From Demequina zhanjiangensis (GTDB lineage: Bacteria > Actinomycetota > Actinomycetes > Actinomycetales > Demequinaceae), in assembly GCF_030418315.1 (NCBI RefSeq), contig NZ_JAUHPV010000012.1, forward strand, positions 1-64,000: a stretch of 64,000 bases of DNA. Direction: 5' to 3'. Within the stretch, counting starts at the first letter, position 1. Each line of letters begins with the position of its first letter. Made by a program: the position numbers and the translations under genes. Below the pieces are notes generated by a model. The model saw only the letters and a program-made list of their open reading frames with translations. It was not told where the DNA came from and did no database searches. Positions 27,526 through 37,244 of this stretch are shown here, piece after piece.

Positions 27526-29112
27526 ATGACAGCCCGACCACGCGCCGTAGCCCTGCTCGGGGCAGCGCTCGCACTCACCCTCGCCGCCTGTGCACCCACC
27601 GAGGCCTCCTCGGACGGCACCCCCGACGCCGCCGGCACCAGCGGCACGACCGTCGACACCGACACGATCCGAGTCACCGTCGACGTGCCTGCCACCTTCG
27701 ACCCCGGCGCCGCTCAGTCGCTGCCCGACTTCGTGCTCGCCCGCATGTCCTACGACACGCTCGTCCGACGTGACGACTCGGGCCTGGTCCCCGGACTCGC
27801 CGCCTCGTGGGAGTCCGACCACTCGTCCGCGACCTTCACGCTGCGAGACGGCCTCACCTGCGCTGACGGCACCCCGCTCACCGCGAGCGTCGTCAAGGAC
27901 TCGCTCGACTACATGGCCTCCTCCCCCGCAGCGATCGTGAACGCAGGGCAGGTCTTCGGCACCAACGTCCCCGCGATCGTCGCGGACGACGACGCGGGAA
28001 CCGTCAGCATCACGCTCGACAGCCCGTGGCCCGACATGGTCACGGGCCTCGCGATGGCGGCAGCCGGCATCGTCTGCCCGACCGGTCTCGCCGACCCCGA
28101 GGGCCTCGCGACCGGAGCCGTCGATGGCGCCCAGTCCGGCCCGTACCTCCTCGAGTCCGCCGAGCCCGGCGTCCGCTACGTCTACAGCCTGCGCGACGAC
28201 TACGACGCCTGGCCCGAGTGGACGTCCGACGTGGCCGGCGCACCCGCCGAGACCCTTGAGTTCGTGATCTCCCTCGACTCGTCCGCGACCGCCAACCTGG
28301 TGCTCAGCGACGAGCTCGACATGGGCCACATCCAGCCACCCACCATCGAGCGGTTCGACAGCGAGCCTGACTTCGACATCAACACGTTCCCGTTCTCAGA
28401 CACCTACGTGATCTTCAACGAGCGCGACTCGAGCCCCTTCGCCGACCAGGCGGCACGCGCCGCGGTCGCCCAGGCGATCGACCGGGACGCCTTCAACCAG
28501 GTCACCACCCTCGGTCTCGGCGAGGTCACCCCCGGCCTCACGACCCTCGCCGCACAGTGCCCTGCACCCTCGGAGGACGCGGTCATCGCCTACGACGCCG
28601 CAGCCGCCTCGGAGGTCCTCTCCGGCATGACGATCAGGATGATCGGCCCGAACATCGTCGGCGACAACGGCTCCGGCAACGAGTACATCGCGGAAGCGCT
28701 GCGCGCCGCAGGAGCCACGGTCGAGCTCAACAACACCGACGTCGGCACCTGGATCTCCACGCTGTACACCGACTGGACCAGCTGGGACATGACGATCTAC
28801 GCCGACCTCAACTTCCTCGGAAGCCACACGAGCGCCGTCGACACGTTCCTCGGAGCCCCGTTCGAGGAGGGCGGCACGAACCTCGGCGCCGTGAGCAACC
28901 CCGACGCCGAGGACGCGTTCGCGGCGTTCCTCAACGCACCCACGGATGAGGAGTCGTGCGCCGCGCTCAACAGCTCGGTCGAGGCGCTCGTGTCGAACGC
29001 CGACACGATCCCGCTCGTGAACTCGCCCTTCACGTACGTCGAGCGCCCCGGATTCACGGTCTACAACCTCGGGTCCGCTCTGGACGACCCGATCTACCGG
29101 ATCGACAACTGA
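27526..29112 (+). CDS. ABC transporter solute-binding lipoprotein (family 5)
   Basis: 528 residues. Signal peptide with lipobox LAAC (Cys22), then a Ser/Thr/Gly-rich spacer and a peptide/nickel-type (SBP_bac_5) fold with VPGLAASWE and FTLRDGLTCADGTPLTASVVKDSLDY. The receptor of the importer encoded by the next genes. ATG with AAGGAGA upstream. The ligand is not readable; family 5 takes peptides, nickel chelates, sugars and other small compounds. Confidence 0.9.
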   Translation: MTARPRAVALLGAALALTLAACAPTEASSDGTPDAAGTSGTTVDTDTIRVTVDVPATFDPGAAQSLPDFVLARMSYDTLVRRDDSGLVPGLAASWESDHSSATFTLRDGLTCADGTPLTASVVKDSLDYMASSPAAIVNAGQVFGTNVPAIVADDDAGTVSITLDSPWPDMVTGLAMAAAGIVCPTGLADPEGLATGAVDGAQSGPYLLESAEPGVRYVYSLRDDYDAWPEWTSDVAGAPAETLEFVISLDSSATANLVLSDELDMGHIQPPTIERFDSEPDFDINTFPFSDTYVIFNERDSSPFADQAARAAVAQAIDRDAFNQVTTLGLGEVTPGLTTLAAQCPAPSEDAVIAYDAAAASEVLSGMTIRMIGPNIVGDNGSGNEYIAEALRAAGATVELNNTDVGTWISTLYTDWTSWDMTIYADLNFLGSHTSAVDTFLGAPFEEGGTNLGAVSNPDAEDAFAAFLNAPTDEESCAALNSSVEALVSNADTIPLVNSPFTYVERPGFTVYNLGSALDDPIYRIDN

Positions 29113-29124
29113 CCTGACCCCTCG

Positions 29125-30552
29125 GTGGGCGCCCCTGTGAACCCCACCACCTCGGTCATCGACCTGGCAGCGGCACTGCAGCGCCGCGAGGTCTCGGCAG
29201 TCGAGACCGCCCGCCTCTACCTCGATCGCATCGACGCCCTCAATCCGGGCGTGAACGCGATCGTCTGGATGGACCGCGAGGACGTCCTCCAGCGCGCGGA
29301 GGCCGCGGACGCGCGCCTCGCAGCAGGCACCGCCCGCCCCTTCGAGGGCGTGCCGATGCCCATCAAGGACCTGATGCCGGTCGCCGGCCAGCCCTGCACC
29401 ATGGCCTCGCTCGGCGTCTCGGACGCGCCCGCGCAGAAGAGCGACCTGCTCGTCACCCTCCTCGAGGACGCAGGATTCGTCCTGTTCGGTCGCACCAACT
29501 CCCCCGAGTTCGGCTCCCTCACCGTCAGCGAGAACGAGCGGTGGGGCACCACTCGCAACCCCTGGAACCTCGCCTACACCTCGGGAGGGTCCTCCGGCGG
29601 CGCCTCCGCCGCGGTCGCAGCAGGCCTGGCGCCGATCGCCCAGGCGGGAGATGGAGGCGGCTCGATCCGCGTGCCCTCCGCCGCCACGGGACTCGTGGGC
29701 CTCAAGGCGAGCCGAGGCCGAGTCCCCACCGACGTCCGCGGCTGGGAGCACGGCGTGAGCGAGGGCTTCATCACCCGAACGGTCGCCGACACGGCCGCGG
29801 TCATGGACGCCGTCTGCATCCCCGACCTCCACGGCTGGTACACGGCACCGCCGCAGAAGACACCGTTCCTCGAAGCCGCCCGGAGCACGGTGGCGCCCCT
29901 GCGCGTCGGCCTCCTGCTCACGCCACCCACCGGCGTCGAGGTGGACGACGACTGCATCCAGGCCGCCATGCTGATGGCCCGCACCCTCGAGGAGGCCGGG
30001 CACACCGTGGTGCCCGTGGACCCCTTCATGTTCAACTCGGCCACGATCCTGGGATTCACCGACAAGGTGCTGAGCGCCGCCGTGTGGGCCGAGGACATCG
30101 AGGACCCGTCCAGGCTCGCGCCCTACATCCGCCGCAAGTACGAACGTGCTCAGCAGATCCACGCCGGCGAGTACGTCCGCCTGACCCTGGAGCTGCAGGC
30201 GGAGAGCCGTCAGGTCGTGTCCCAATGGGGTAAGGACTTCGACGTGCTCCTCACCCCGACGACGGCCTGCGTGACCCCGCCGACCGGGGTCGTCACCGAC
30301 GATGCCAACGACCCGGACAACCCGAGCCTCACCGAGGTGCGCACAGTGTCGTTCACGGCATTCGCGAACATCGCGGGGCTTCCCGCCATCAGCCTGCCCG
30401 TCACCACCGACAGCCGAGGCATGCCGGTCGGCGCGCAGCTCGTCGGCGGCCCCTACGACGAGGCGACGCTCCTGAGCCTCGCTGCCGACGCCGAACGCAG
30501 GCTCGAGTGGCACACCCGCATCGCGCCGATCGCGCTCACGGCAGGAGTCTGA
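29125..30552 (+). CDS. Amidase (amidase-signature family)
   Basis: 475 residues. Hydrolyses a C-N amide bond with a Ser-cisSer-Lys triad: Lys in PMPIKDL, nucleophile region SGGSSGGASAAVAAG and cis-Ser in GDGGGSIRVPSA. Full length. No secretion signal, so it acts on imported substrate. GTG starts at 29125 or 29137 are both possible and neither has a clear ribosome site; 29125 is listed. Lies between receptor and permease genes, which implies that the importer's substrate is an amide. Distinct from GatA because the neighbours lack gatB/gatC. Confidence 0.9.
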   Translation: MGAPVNPTTSVIDLAAALQRREVSAVETARLYLDRIDALNPGVNAIVWMDREDVLQRAEAADARLAAGTARPFEGVPMPIKDLMPVAGQPCTMASLGVSDAPAQKSDLLVTLLEDAGFVLFGRTNSPEFGSLTVSENERWGTTRNPWNLAYTSGGSSGGASAAVAAGLAPIAQAGDGGGSIRVPSAATGLVGLKASRGRVPTDVRGWEHGVSEGFITRTVADTAAVMDAVCIPDLHGWYTAPPQKTPFLEAARSTVAPLRVGLLLTPPTGVEVDDDCIQAAMLMARTLEEAGHTVVPVDPFMFNSATILGFTDKVLSAAVWAEDIEDPSRLAPYIRRKYERAQQIHAGEYVRLTLELQAESRQVVSQWGKDFDVLLTPTTACVTPPTGVVTDDANDPDNPSLTEVRTVSFTAFANIAGLPAISLPVTTDSRGMPVGAQLVGGPYDEATLLSLAADAERRLEWHTRIAPIALTAGV

Positions 30553-30556
30553 CGCG

Positions 30557-31558
30557 ATGACCACCGTGGAGACCGGACTCCGAGGCGTGGGCACACGCCT
30601 CGGACGAAGCGCCTGGGGAGGGTTCGCGCTCCGGCGCGGAGGAGGGCTGCTGCTCTCCATCGCCGTGCTGGTGCTGCTCACCTTCCTGATCGTGCCTCTC
30701 ATCCCTGGGGACCCTGCCGCAGCGATCCTCGGTGCCGACGCGACGCCGGAGGCCATCGCCGCCATGCGGGAGCGCCTCGGCCTCGACGAGCCGCTCCCAG
30801 CGCAGTTCGTCGACTACCTCCGCGGGCTCGTCACCGGAGACCTGGGCACGAGCTTCCACTACGGCATCCCCGTGACCGAGACCATCGCCACGAAGCTCGG
30901 CTACACGACCACGATCGCGTTCGGCGCGATCATCGTGGTGCTCGCCGTGGCAATCCCGCTCGGCATGGCCGTCGGCGTGCTGACTCGCGGAGGCCGTCGG
31001 CCCGGATTGGCGACCACTTTCGGCGCCGTCGCGGGCTTCCTCGCGTCGTTCCCCTCGTACGTCGCCGCCACGGTGCTGATCATCGTCTTCGCGATCCAGC
31101 TGGGCTGGCTGCCCGCCGGCGGCGCCTCGTCCACCCAGGCATACATCCTCCCGATCGCCGCGCTCGCGCTGGGGCCCACGTTCGCGGTGGCACGTGTCGT
31201 CCGTCAGGAGACCTACAACGTCATGCAGCAGGACTTCATGCGCACCGCACGCGGCCGCCGCATCTCAGCGGCGCGGCTTCACCTCCGGCACGCGCTGCCG
31301 AACCTCCTCGCCAGCACCCTCACCCTCGCAGGCATCATCCTTGCCAGCCTCCTCGGAGGGGCGATCATCATCGAGACAGTCTTCAACCTCCCGGGACTCG
31401 GCACCGAGGTGGTCAGCGCGATCATCTACCGCGACTACCCGGTGATCCAAGGGATCGTCCTCACGATCGGCCTCATCGCGATCGCCATCAACCTCGCGAT
31501 CGACGTGATCCTCGGGATCATCGACCCCCGCACCATCACGGCGGTGAGCCATGACTGA
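30557..31558 (+). CDS. ABC transporter permease, DppB type
   Basis: 333 residues with six membrane helices. The N-terminal stretch with LLVLLTFLIVPLIPGDPA and the cytoplasmic EAA loop (RQETYNVMQQDFMRTARGRRIS) are typical of DppB/OppB. Four bases after the amidase, and overlapping the next gene by 8 bases. Confidence 0.93.
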   Translation: MTTVETGLRGVGTRLGRSAWGGFALRRGGGLLLSIAVLVLLTFLIVPLIPGDPAAAILGADATPEAIAAMRERLGLDEPLPAQFVDYLRGLVTGDLGTSFHYGIPVTETIATKLGYTTTIAFGAIIVVLAVAIPLGMAVGVLTRGGRRPGLATTFGAVAGFLASFPSYVAATVLIIVFAIQLGWLPAGGASSTQAYILPIAALALGPTFAVARVVRQETYNVMQQDFMRTARGRRISAARLHLRHALPNLLASTLTLAGIILASLLGGAIIIETVFNLPGLGTEVVSAIIYRDYPVIQGIVLTIGLIAIAINLAIDVILGIIDPRTITAVSHD

Positions 31559-33221
31559 CCTCCGTCGCAGGCTCAACGCACCCCTCGTCGCGGGACTGGC
31601 GATCATGGCGGCCCTCGCGGTCGTCGCGATCGTGGCGCCGTTCACGCTGCGAGAGGCGGCGGACACTCTCGGAGGCGCCCCGAGGAGCGCTCCCTCGGCC
31701 GAGCACTGGCTCGGCACCGACAGCCTCGGAAGGGACGTGCTCGCCCGCTCGCTGGTCGCCACGAGGCTCACCCTGCTGATGGCGCTCGGCGCCACGGCCC
31801 TGTCCGCAATCCCGGGGATCCTCATCGGCGCGTCAGTCTGGTTCGGCCCCCGCACGCTCCGCAATCTCGTGCTGCGGCTGATCGACTCGACGGTCGCCTT
31901 CCCCTCGCTCGTGCTCGCGCTCGTCATCGCCGCGATCCTGGGTCCCGCCACCTCGAGCGCCGTGATCGCCATCGGCGTGGCGGGCATCCCCGCCTTCGCC
32001 CGCATCACGTCCAACATGACGGCCAGCGTGATCCACTCGGACTACATCACGACCGCGCGACTTCTTGGAGTGCCTCGGTGGCGGAACTTCACGCGCCACC
32101 TGATGCCGAACATCGGAGGACCGCTGCTCGTGCTCGGTGCATCCAGCTTCGCGCTCGCGCTCCTCGAGATCTCGAGCCTCTCGTTCGTCGGCCTGGGTGT
32201 GCAGTCTCCCGACTACGACTGGGGGCGCCTGCTCAGCGAGGCGCTGCCGTCGATCTACTCGATGCCCATGATCGCCATCGCCCCCTCCGCGATGCTGATC
32301 ATCGCGGGCGTCGGCGCGATGCTCACGGGAGACGGCCTCGCGCGCCACCTGGACCCGTGGTCCAGCGCCCCTGCACGCGCTCCCCGCACCGGGACCGTGA
32401 CCACGACGGCGCCACGCACCTCCGACCTGGTCCAGATCGACGACCTGCGGGTCACCGCCGCGAATGGCACCCCGCTCGTCCACGGCCTCTCGATGCGCAT
32501 CGGGGCTGGGGAGATCGTCGGCCTCGTCGGCGAATCGGGATCCGGCAAGTCCATGACTGCGATGTCGCTCGCCCGGCTCCAGCCCGACTCCGTCACGGTG
32601 GAGGCCGCCACGCTGCGCGTAGGCGACCTCGACATGCGCAAGGGCGGACGCAGGACCGCCATGGCCACCGACATCGGGCTGATCTTCCAGGACCCCACCC
32701 GGTCGCTCAACCCTGCCCTGCGCCTGGGCGGCCAGCTCACCGAGGTGCTGACGGTGCACATGAGCATGCTCCGCCGGGCGGCTCGACGCACCCTGGTCGA
32801 CGGCTTCGAGCGCGTGAGAATCCGCGATGCGGAGCACCGCCTCTCGCAGCATCCGCACGAGCTGTCCGGCGGAATGCTGCAGCGCACCATGATCGCCTCG
32901 GCGCTCGCCACCAACCCGCGCCTCATCATCGCCGACGAGCCCACCACCGCGCTCGACGTCACGGTGCAGGCGGAGGTGCTGCGCCAGCTGAAGAGGATCA
33001 ACCAGGACGACGCCACGGCGATCCTCTTCATCTCCCACGACCTCGGAGTCGTCGAGGCGCTCTGCGACAGGGTGCTCGTGATGCACCAGGGAAGCATCGT
33101 CGAGGAGCTCACCTCCGAGCAGCTCGCCGCACGCGACGTCAGCCATCCCTACACGCAGCGTCTGCTCGATGCCACTCCCTCGCTCTCGCTCACCGACGCC
33201 CGTCAGGAGGACCCCGCATGA
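31551..33221 (+). CDS. ABC permease-ATPase fusion (DppC-DppD)
   Basis: 556 residues. 1-265 is a DppC-type permease (HWLGTDSLGRDVLARSL, EAA loop SDYITTARLLGVPRWR). After a linker of about 20 residues, 285-556 is a DppD-type ATPase with Walker A 327-334 (GESGSGKS), LSGGM signature at 438-442 and LIIADEPTTALD. Usually these are two genes; here they form one open frame with no internal stop and the ATPase lies at the cytoplasmic C-terminus. The ATPase part is shorter than free DppD and lacks most of its C-terminal extension. Confidence 0.9.
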   Translation: MTDLRRRLNAPLVAGLAIMAALAVVAIVAPFTLREAADTLGGAPRSAPSAEHWLGTDSLGRDVLARSLVATRLTLLMALGATALSAIPGILIGASVWFGPRTLRNLVLRLIDSTVAFPSLVLALVIAAILGPATSSAVIAIGVAGIPAFARITSNMTASVIHSDYITTARLLGVPRWRNFTRHLMPNIGGPLLVLGASSFALALLEISSLSFVGLGVQSPDYDWGRLLSEALPSIYSMPMIAIAPSAMLIIAGVGAMLTGDGLARHLDPWSSAPARAPRTGTVTTTAPRTSDLVQIDDLRVTAANGTPLVHGLSMRIGAGEIVGLVGESGSGKSMTAMSLARLQPDSVTVEAATLRVGDLDMRKGGRRTAMATDIGLIFQDPTRSLNPALRLGGQLTEVLTVHMSMLRRAARRTLVDGFERVRIRDAEHRLSQHPHELSGGMLQRTMIASALATNPRLIIADEPTTALDVTVQAEVLRQLKRINQDDATAILFISHDLGVVEALCDRVLVMHQGSIVEELTSEQLAARDVSHPYTQRLLDATPSLSLTDARQEDPA

Positions 33222-34015
33222 GCATCGACGCCCTGCTCACCGTCCGCGATCTTCACGTGACTCTCGGGCACGGCGCCCGGGCCGCCACCGTGCTGACCGA
33301 CGTGTCGCTCGACATCCCCAAGGGCGCGATCGTGGGGCTCGTGGGCGAGTCCGGCTCCGGCAAGTCGACGCTCGCGAAGACCATCATGGGCATCCACCGC
33401 GCGCAGGCGGGGGCGATCGAGTTCCAGGGAGAGACGATCGCCGGACCCGGTTCGCGCCCCCGCCGGTCAGCGAACCGGGCGATCCAGCTCGTCCCCCAGG
33501 ACCCGTACTCCTCGCTCGACCCGCGCAGGACGGTCGGCCAGACCCTCGCGGAGGCGATCGACCCGCGACGGGCGCGCCTCGCGGCGCACCGTGACGCCGT
33601 CGTGGCCGCACTCGAGGCCGTCGCCCTCGATGACACCGCCGTGGACCGCTACCCGCACGAGTTCTCAGGCGGTCAGCGCCAGCGGATCGCGATCGCGCGC
33701 GCTCTGATCACCGAACCCGAGCTCATCGTGGCCGACGAGATCACGTCGGCGCTCGACGTCTCCACCCAGGCGGAGATCATCGACCTGCTGATCAGGCTCC
33801 GCGAGGACAAGGGCCTCACGATGCTCTTCATCACCCACAACCTCGCGCTCGTCGAGCGCCTGTGCGACCAGGTCGCCGTGCTCCTTCACGGCCGTGTCGC
33901 AGAGTCCGGCCCCGCGTCCCAGGTGCTTGCGAGTCCCGCCTCCGACTACACCCGGCAGCTCGTCGCATCCGTCCCCGGCGGCCCGGGGTTCACGCTCGAG
34001 AGCCCGGCCCCGTAG
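33218..34015 (+). CDS. ABC transporter ATPase, DppF type
   Basis: 265 residues. Walker A GESGSGKST (43-51), Q-loop LVPQDPYSSLDPRRTV, signature FSGGQRQRIAIARAL, Walker B LIVADEITSALD. Second ATPase of the importer. Starts inside the fusion gene's stop (ATGA) with CAGGAGG upstream. The Glu-Ile-Thr in place of the usual Glu-Pro-Thr after Walker B is a common variation. Confidence 0.93.
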   Translation: MSIDALLTVRDLHVTLGHGARAATVLTDVSLDIPKGAIVGLVGESGSGKSTLAKTIMGIHRAQAGAIEFQGETIAGPGSRPRRSANRAIQLVPQDPYSSLDPRRTVGQTLAEAIDPRRARLAAHRDAVVAALEAVALDDTAVDRYPHEFSGGQRQRIAIARALITEPELIVADEITSALDVSTQAEIIDLLIRLREDKGLTMLFITHNLALVERLCDQVAVLLHGRVAESGPASQVLASPASDYTRQLVASVPGGPGFTLESPAP

Positions 34016-34098
34016 CCACGTCCCGTGGCGCTCGACCTCCGCAACGCCGAGACTCCTCGGCACTCCCACACTCCACTCCCACGATCAAAGGAAGCACT

Positions 34099-35205
34099 GT
34101 GAAGGCGATCACGTTCGACGGCACCACCACTGGCCCGCTGCTCGAGGAGGTGACGCTTGAAGCGCCCCGCGCGGGCGAGGTTCGCGTGACGGTCGCGGCG
34201 GCGGGGGTGTGCCACTCCGACCTCCACGTGCAGCGCGGCGAGTGGGAGGTGCCGATGCCGCTCGTCATGGGGCACGAGGGCTCCGGTGTCGTCTCCGCTG
34301 TCGGGGAAGGCGTCACCTCGCTGGAGGTCGGCGACCACGTGGTCCTGTCGTGGGTGCCGTCGTGCGGCGAGTGCACCAGCTGCCGCCGCGGGCGCGAGTC
34401 GAGCTGCCTCGCCGCCGCCAACACGGTCGCCGCACAGGGAGTGCTGTTCGATGGCACCAGCCGGCTGAGCCGCGATGGCCAGCCCGTCCACCACTACCTG
34501 GGCGTCTCCTCGTTCGCTGACGAGGTCGTCGTGCCGGAGACCGGCGCGATCAAGGTGCGAAAGGACGCACCTCTGGACACGATCGCGATCGTGGGGTGCG
34601 CCGTCGCCACCGGCGTCGGCGCCGTGAGGAACACCGCGGACGTCGAGGAGGGATCGACGGTCGCCGTCATCGGGTGCGGCGGCGTCGGTCAGAACGTGGT
34701 GCAGGGAGCCAGGCTGGCGGGCGCGGCCAGGATCGTCGCGATCGACCTCGCTGACGACAAGCTCTCGCTCGCACGCCGGCTCGGCGCGACCGACACCATC
34801 AACAGCACCGGCATCGACGCCGTCGCGGCCCTCAAGGAGGTCCTGCCGGAGGGTGCCGACTATGTGTTCGACGCGATCGGTCGGGTCTCCACCACCGAGG
34901 ACGCGATCGCGATGCTCGCGCTCGGCGGCGCTGCAGTGATCGTGGGGCTTCCTCCCGTGGGCTCGCAGGCGCGCTTCGACCCGCTGAGCCTCGCGGAGGC
35001 GGACCAGCGGATCCTCGGGTCGAACTACGGCTCTGTTCGAGCGCATCGCGACATCCCTGCGCTCGTCGACGAGTACATGGCCGGCGAGCTCGAGCTTGAC
35101 GTGCTCATCACGGCGCGACGGCCACTGTCCGAGGGCGCCGCCGCACTCCAGGAGCTCGCGGAGGGGCGCGCGGTACGCACTCTGCTGGTGCCAAGCCTCG
35201 GTTGA
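34099..35205 (+). CDS. Zinc-dependent alcohol dehydrogenase
   Basis: 368 residues. Class-III/MDR alcohol dehydrogenase with catalytic zinc ligands C38, H59 (GHEGSG) and C167, and the structural-zinc set C89, C92, C95, C103. NAD site GCGGVGQ with Asp at the end of the second strand (IVAIDL), favouring NAD over NADP. GTG start with AAAGGAAG upstream. 83 bases after dppF-like gene and co-directional, so probably oxidises an alcohol released from the imported compound. Relatives include mycothiol-dependent formaldehyde dehydrogenases, which cannot be excluded. Confidence 0.88.
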   Translation: MKAITFDGTTTGPLLEEVTLEAPRAGEVRVTVAAAGVCHSDLHVQRGEWEVPMPLVMGHEGSGVVSAVGEGVTSLEVGDHVVLSWVPSCGECTSCRRGRESSCLAAANTVAAQGVLFDGTSRLSRDGQPVHHYLGVSSFADEVVVPETGAIKVRKDAPLDTIAIVGCAVATGVGAVRNTADVEEGSTVAVIGCGGVGQNVVQGARLAGAARIVAIDLADDKLSLARRLGATDTINSTGIDAVAALKEVLPEGADYVFDAIGRVSTTEDAIAMLALGGAAVIVGLPPVGSQARFDPLSLAEADQRILGSNYGSVRAHRDIPALVDEYMAGELELDVLITARRPLSEGAAALQELAEGRAVRTLLVPSLG

Positions 35206-35254
35206 CGTCGATGCCCTGCACGGGTCACCCCTGGCCAGAGCCCGGCAGCGCCGC

Positions 35255-36196
35255 CTACCGGCTGAAGTGGTCCCAGCCCACCGCGTCGGGCACCTGGCCG
35301 TCGACGCGGACCCCGGCGAAGGCGTCGGTCGCCTCGCCGATGACCTCCCAACCGGGCGGGACCGACGATACGGACGGGAAGACGGCGAGCAGCGCGTGGT
35401 CCTCTCCCCCGGTGAGCGCGAACCGCAGCGCGTCGACGCCGAGCGCGGCGGCGGCAGAGGTCGCGGCCGGGTGCACGGGCACCGCCGCCGAGTCGAGGGC
35501 GATCCCCACCTCGGACGCCCGGGCGATCCGTCCCGCGTCGCGCAGCAGGCCGTCGGAGATGTCCATCATCGCGGCCGCACCGCGCAGGGCTGCCTCGAGG
35601 CCGGCGCCGACGATCGGGCGCGGGCGCTTGAACAGCTGGCTCGCCTCGGGCACGGCGTCCACGCCAGCGTCGAGAAGCGCGAAGCCCGCAGCGGCCGCGC
35701 CGAGCGGCGCCGACACGGCGACGACCATGCCTGGATGCGCGTCGGCCCTGGTGACGACCTCGGTGCCGTGAGTCTCGCCGAGCACCGTCACCGAGACGAC
35801 GATCTGGTCGGCCCCTGACAGGTCTCCCCCGACGACGCCCACACCGTGGGGCTCGCAGGCCTCGCGCAGGCCGTCGGCGAAGTCGAGCACCCAGTCCACG
35901 TCCAGGTCGGACGGCGCGCACAGGGTGATCTGCAGCGATGTGGGGACGGCACCCATCGCATCGATGTCGGCGAGGTTCTGCATGGCGGCACGCCACCCGA
36001 CATCGGCCCCCGTGGACCACTCCCGACGGAAGTGCCTGCCCTCCACGAGGACGTCAGAGGACACGACAAGGTGGCCGTCGACCGCCACGACGGCGGCGTC
36101 GTCTCCGGGGCCGAGGATCTCGGCGTCGGTCTCGGGAAGCCTGGGGGCGAAGAGCGCGATGAGCGCGTCCTCGCCGATCTCGCCGATGGTCGTCAT
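35255..36196 (-). CDS. thiL: Thiamine-monophosphate kinase
   Basis: 313 residues. Last step of thiamine diphosphate synthesis. PurM-like fold with GPGDDAAVV (29-37), SSDVLVEGRHFRREW, NLADIDAMGA and GGDLSGADQIVVSV. No Shine-Dalgarno; TAGGCT lies seven bases before the ATG (leaderless type). In many actinobacteria thiL is near rpmB, but here an accessory cluster lies between. Confidence 0.94.
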   Translation of the reverse strand: MTTIGEIGEDALIALFAPRLPETDAEILGPGDDAAVVAVDGHLVVSSDVLVEGRHFRREWSTGADVGWRAAMQNLADIDAMGAVPTSLQITLCAPSDLDVDWVLDFADGLREACEPHGVGVVGGDLSGADQIVVSVTVLGETHGTEVVTRADAHPGMVVAVSAPLGAAAAGFALLDAGVDAVPEASQLFKRPRPIVGAGLEAALRGAAAMMDISDGLLRDAGRIARASEVGIALDSAAVPVHPAATSAAAALGVDALRFALTGGEDHALLAVFPSVSSVPPGWEVIGEATDAFAGVRVDGQVPDAVGWDHFSR

Positions 36197-36253
36197 GGCG
36201 TCAAGCCTAGGGGCGTCGTCGCGCGGCCCTGGACGCGCGCGGACGACGGGCGC

Positions 36254-37243
36254 TCAGGCGATCTCGATGACCACCTTGCCTGCGGCGTGGGTGCTCTCGA
36301 GAAGCTCAAGGGCATCACGATGCGCCTCCAGAGGGAAGACGGAGTCGAGGTGCGGCCGCACCTTGCCCTCGTCGATCCATGCGGCGATACGTGCCAGGTC
36401 GGACCCGAGCGCCTTCGCGGTGAGCCGCACCAGACGTCGCCTCACGAACGGCGCGGTGACCTGCGCCCTGAGCATCCCGCCGAGCGGCCCGAGCAGCCGT
36501 CCCCCTCCGAGGCCTCCGAGCGGTAGATAGGCGCCGTCGGGGTCGAGCAGTGGTGCGAGCGTGCGCAGCGTGGACGTGGACACCAGGTCGAGGATCACAT
36601 CGAACTGCTCGCCGCAGTCCTCGACGCTCTCCCGGGTGTAGTCGATGACGCGGTCGGCGCCCAGCTCGGAGACCCAGCCGGCGTTCCGACCCGAGCACAC
36701 CGCGACCACCCGCGAGGCGCCGAGAACGCGTGCCAGCTGGAGCCCCATGTGGCCCACGCCGCCAGAGGCGCCGATGACGAGCACCCGGCCGCCCTGCGGC
36801 ACCCCCGCCGCCTCGAGCCCCTGCAGTGACGTGAGCGCGCCCATGGGCACCGCCGCGGCCTCGGTGAAGCTCAGGGTGTGAGGCTTGAGCGCCAGGTTCC
36901 TAGGCCTCGCAAGGGTGTACTCCGCACAGGCGCCGAACCCGATCTCGCCGTAGACGGCGTCGCCGACGGAGAGCTCCGTGACGCCCGGGCCCACCGCGTC
37001 GACCACGCCCGCGACGTCGGCGCCCAGCACCTTCTCACCCGGCGACCGCCAGCCTGCGAAGGTCCGCACCAGCGCCGGGTCAGCGCGGTAGAGGTGCCAG
37101 TCGTACGGGTTGAGCGATGCCGCGCGGTTGCGCAGCCGCACCTGCCCCTCGCCCGGCTCGGGGAGGGGAAGGTCGGCAAGGCTCATGATCTCGGGGCCGC
37201 CGTAGCGGTCGTAGCGGACTGCCTTCATCGTGGTGGCGCTCAT
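36254..37243 (-). CDS. Quinone-reductase-like zinc-free MDR oxidoreductase
   Basis: 329 residues. NADPH-dependent MDR family without zinc ligands. GASGGVGHMGLQLARVLGA is the cofactor loop. Residues ASLNPYDWH and VLGADVAGVVDAVG match QOR/zeta-crystallin-like enzymes. ATG 37243 chosen for AGGGGG upstream; a longer frame to 37288 overlaps the regulator. One base after the XRE regulator stop, so part of the XRE-controlled operon. Substrate unknown. Confidence 0.88.
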   Translation of the reverse strand: MSATTMKAVRYDRYGGPEIMSLADLPLPEPGEGQVRLRNRAASLNPYDWHLYRADPALVRTFAGWRSPGEKVLGADVAGVVDAVGPGVTELSVGDAVYGEIGFGACAEYTLARPRNLALKPHTLSFTEAAAVPMGALTSLQGLEAAGVPQGGRVLVIGASGGVGHMGLQLARVLGASRVVAVCSGRNAGWVSELGADRVIDYTRESVEDCGEQFDVILDLVSTSTLRTLAPLLDPDGAYLPLGGLGGGRLLGPLGGMLRAQVTAPFVRRRLVRLTAKALGSDLARIAAWIDEGKVRPHLDSVFPLEAHRDALELLESTHAAGKVVIEIA

Positions 37244-37244
37244 G

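Noticed and set aside
28396-30765. Long minus-strand frame over the binding protein and amidase genes
   Set aside because: The opposite strand encodes two complete conserved proteins in good codon usage; the minus-strand product is low-complexity.
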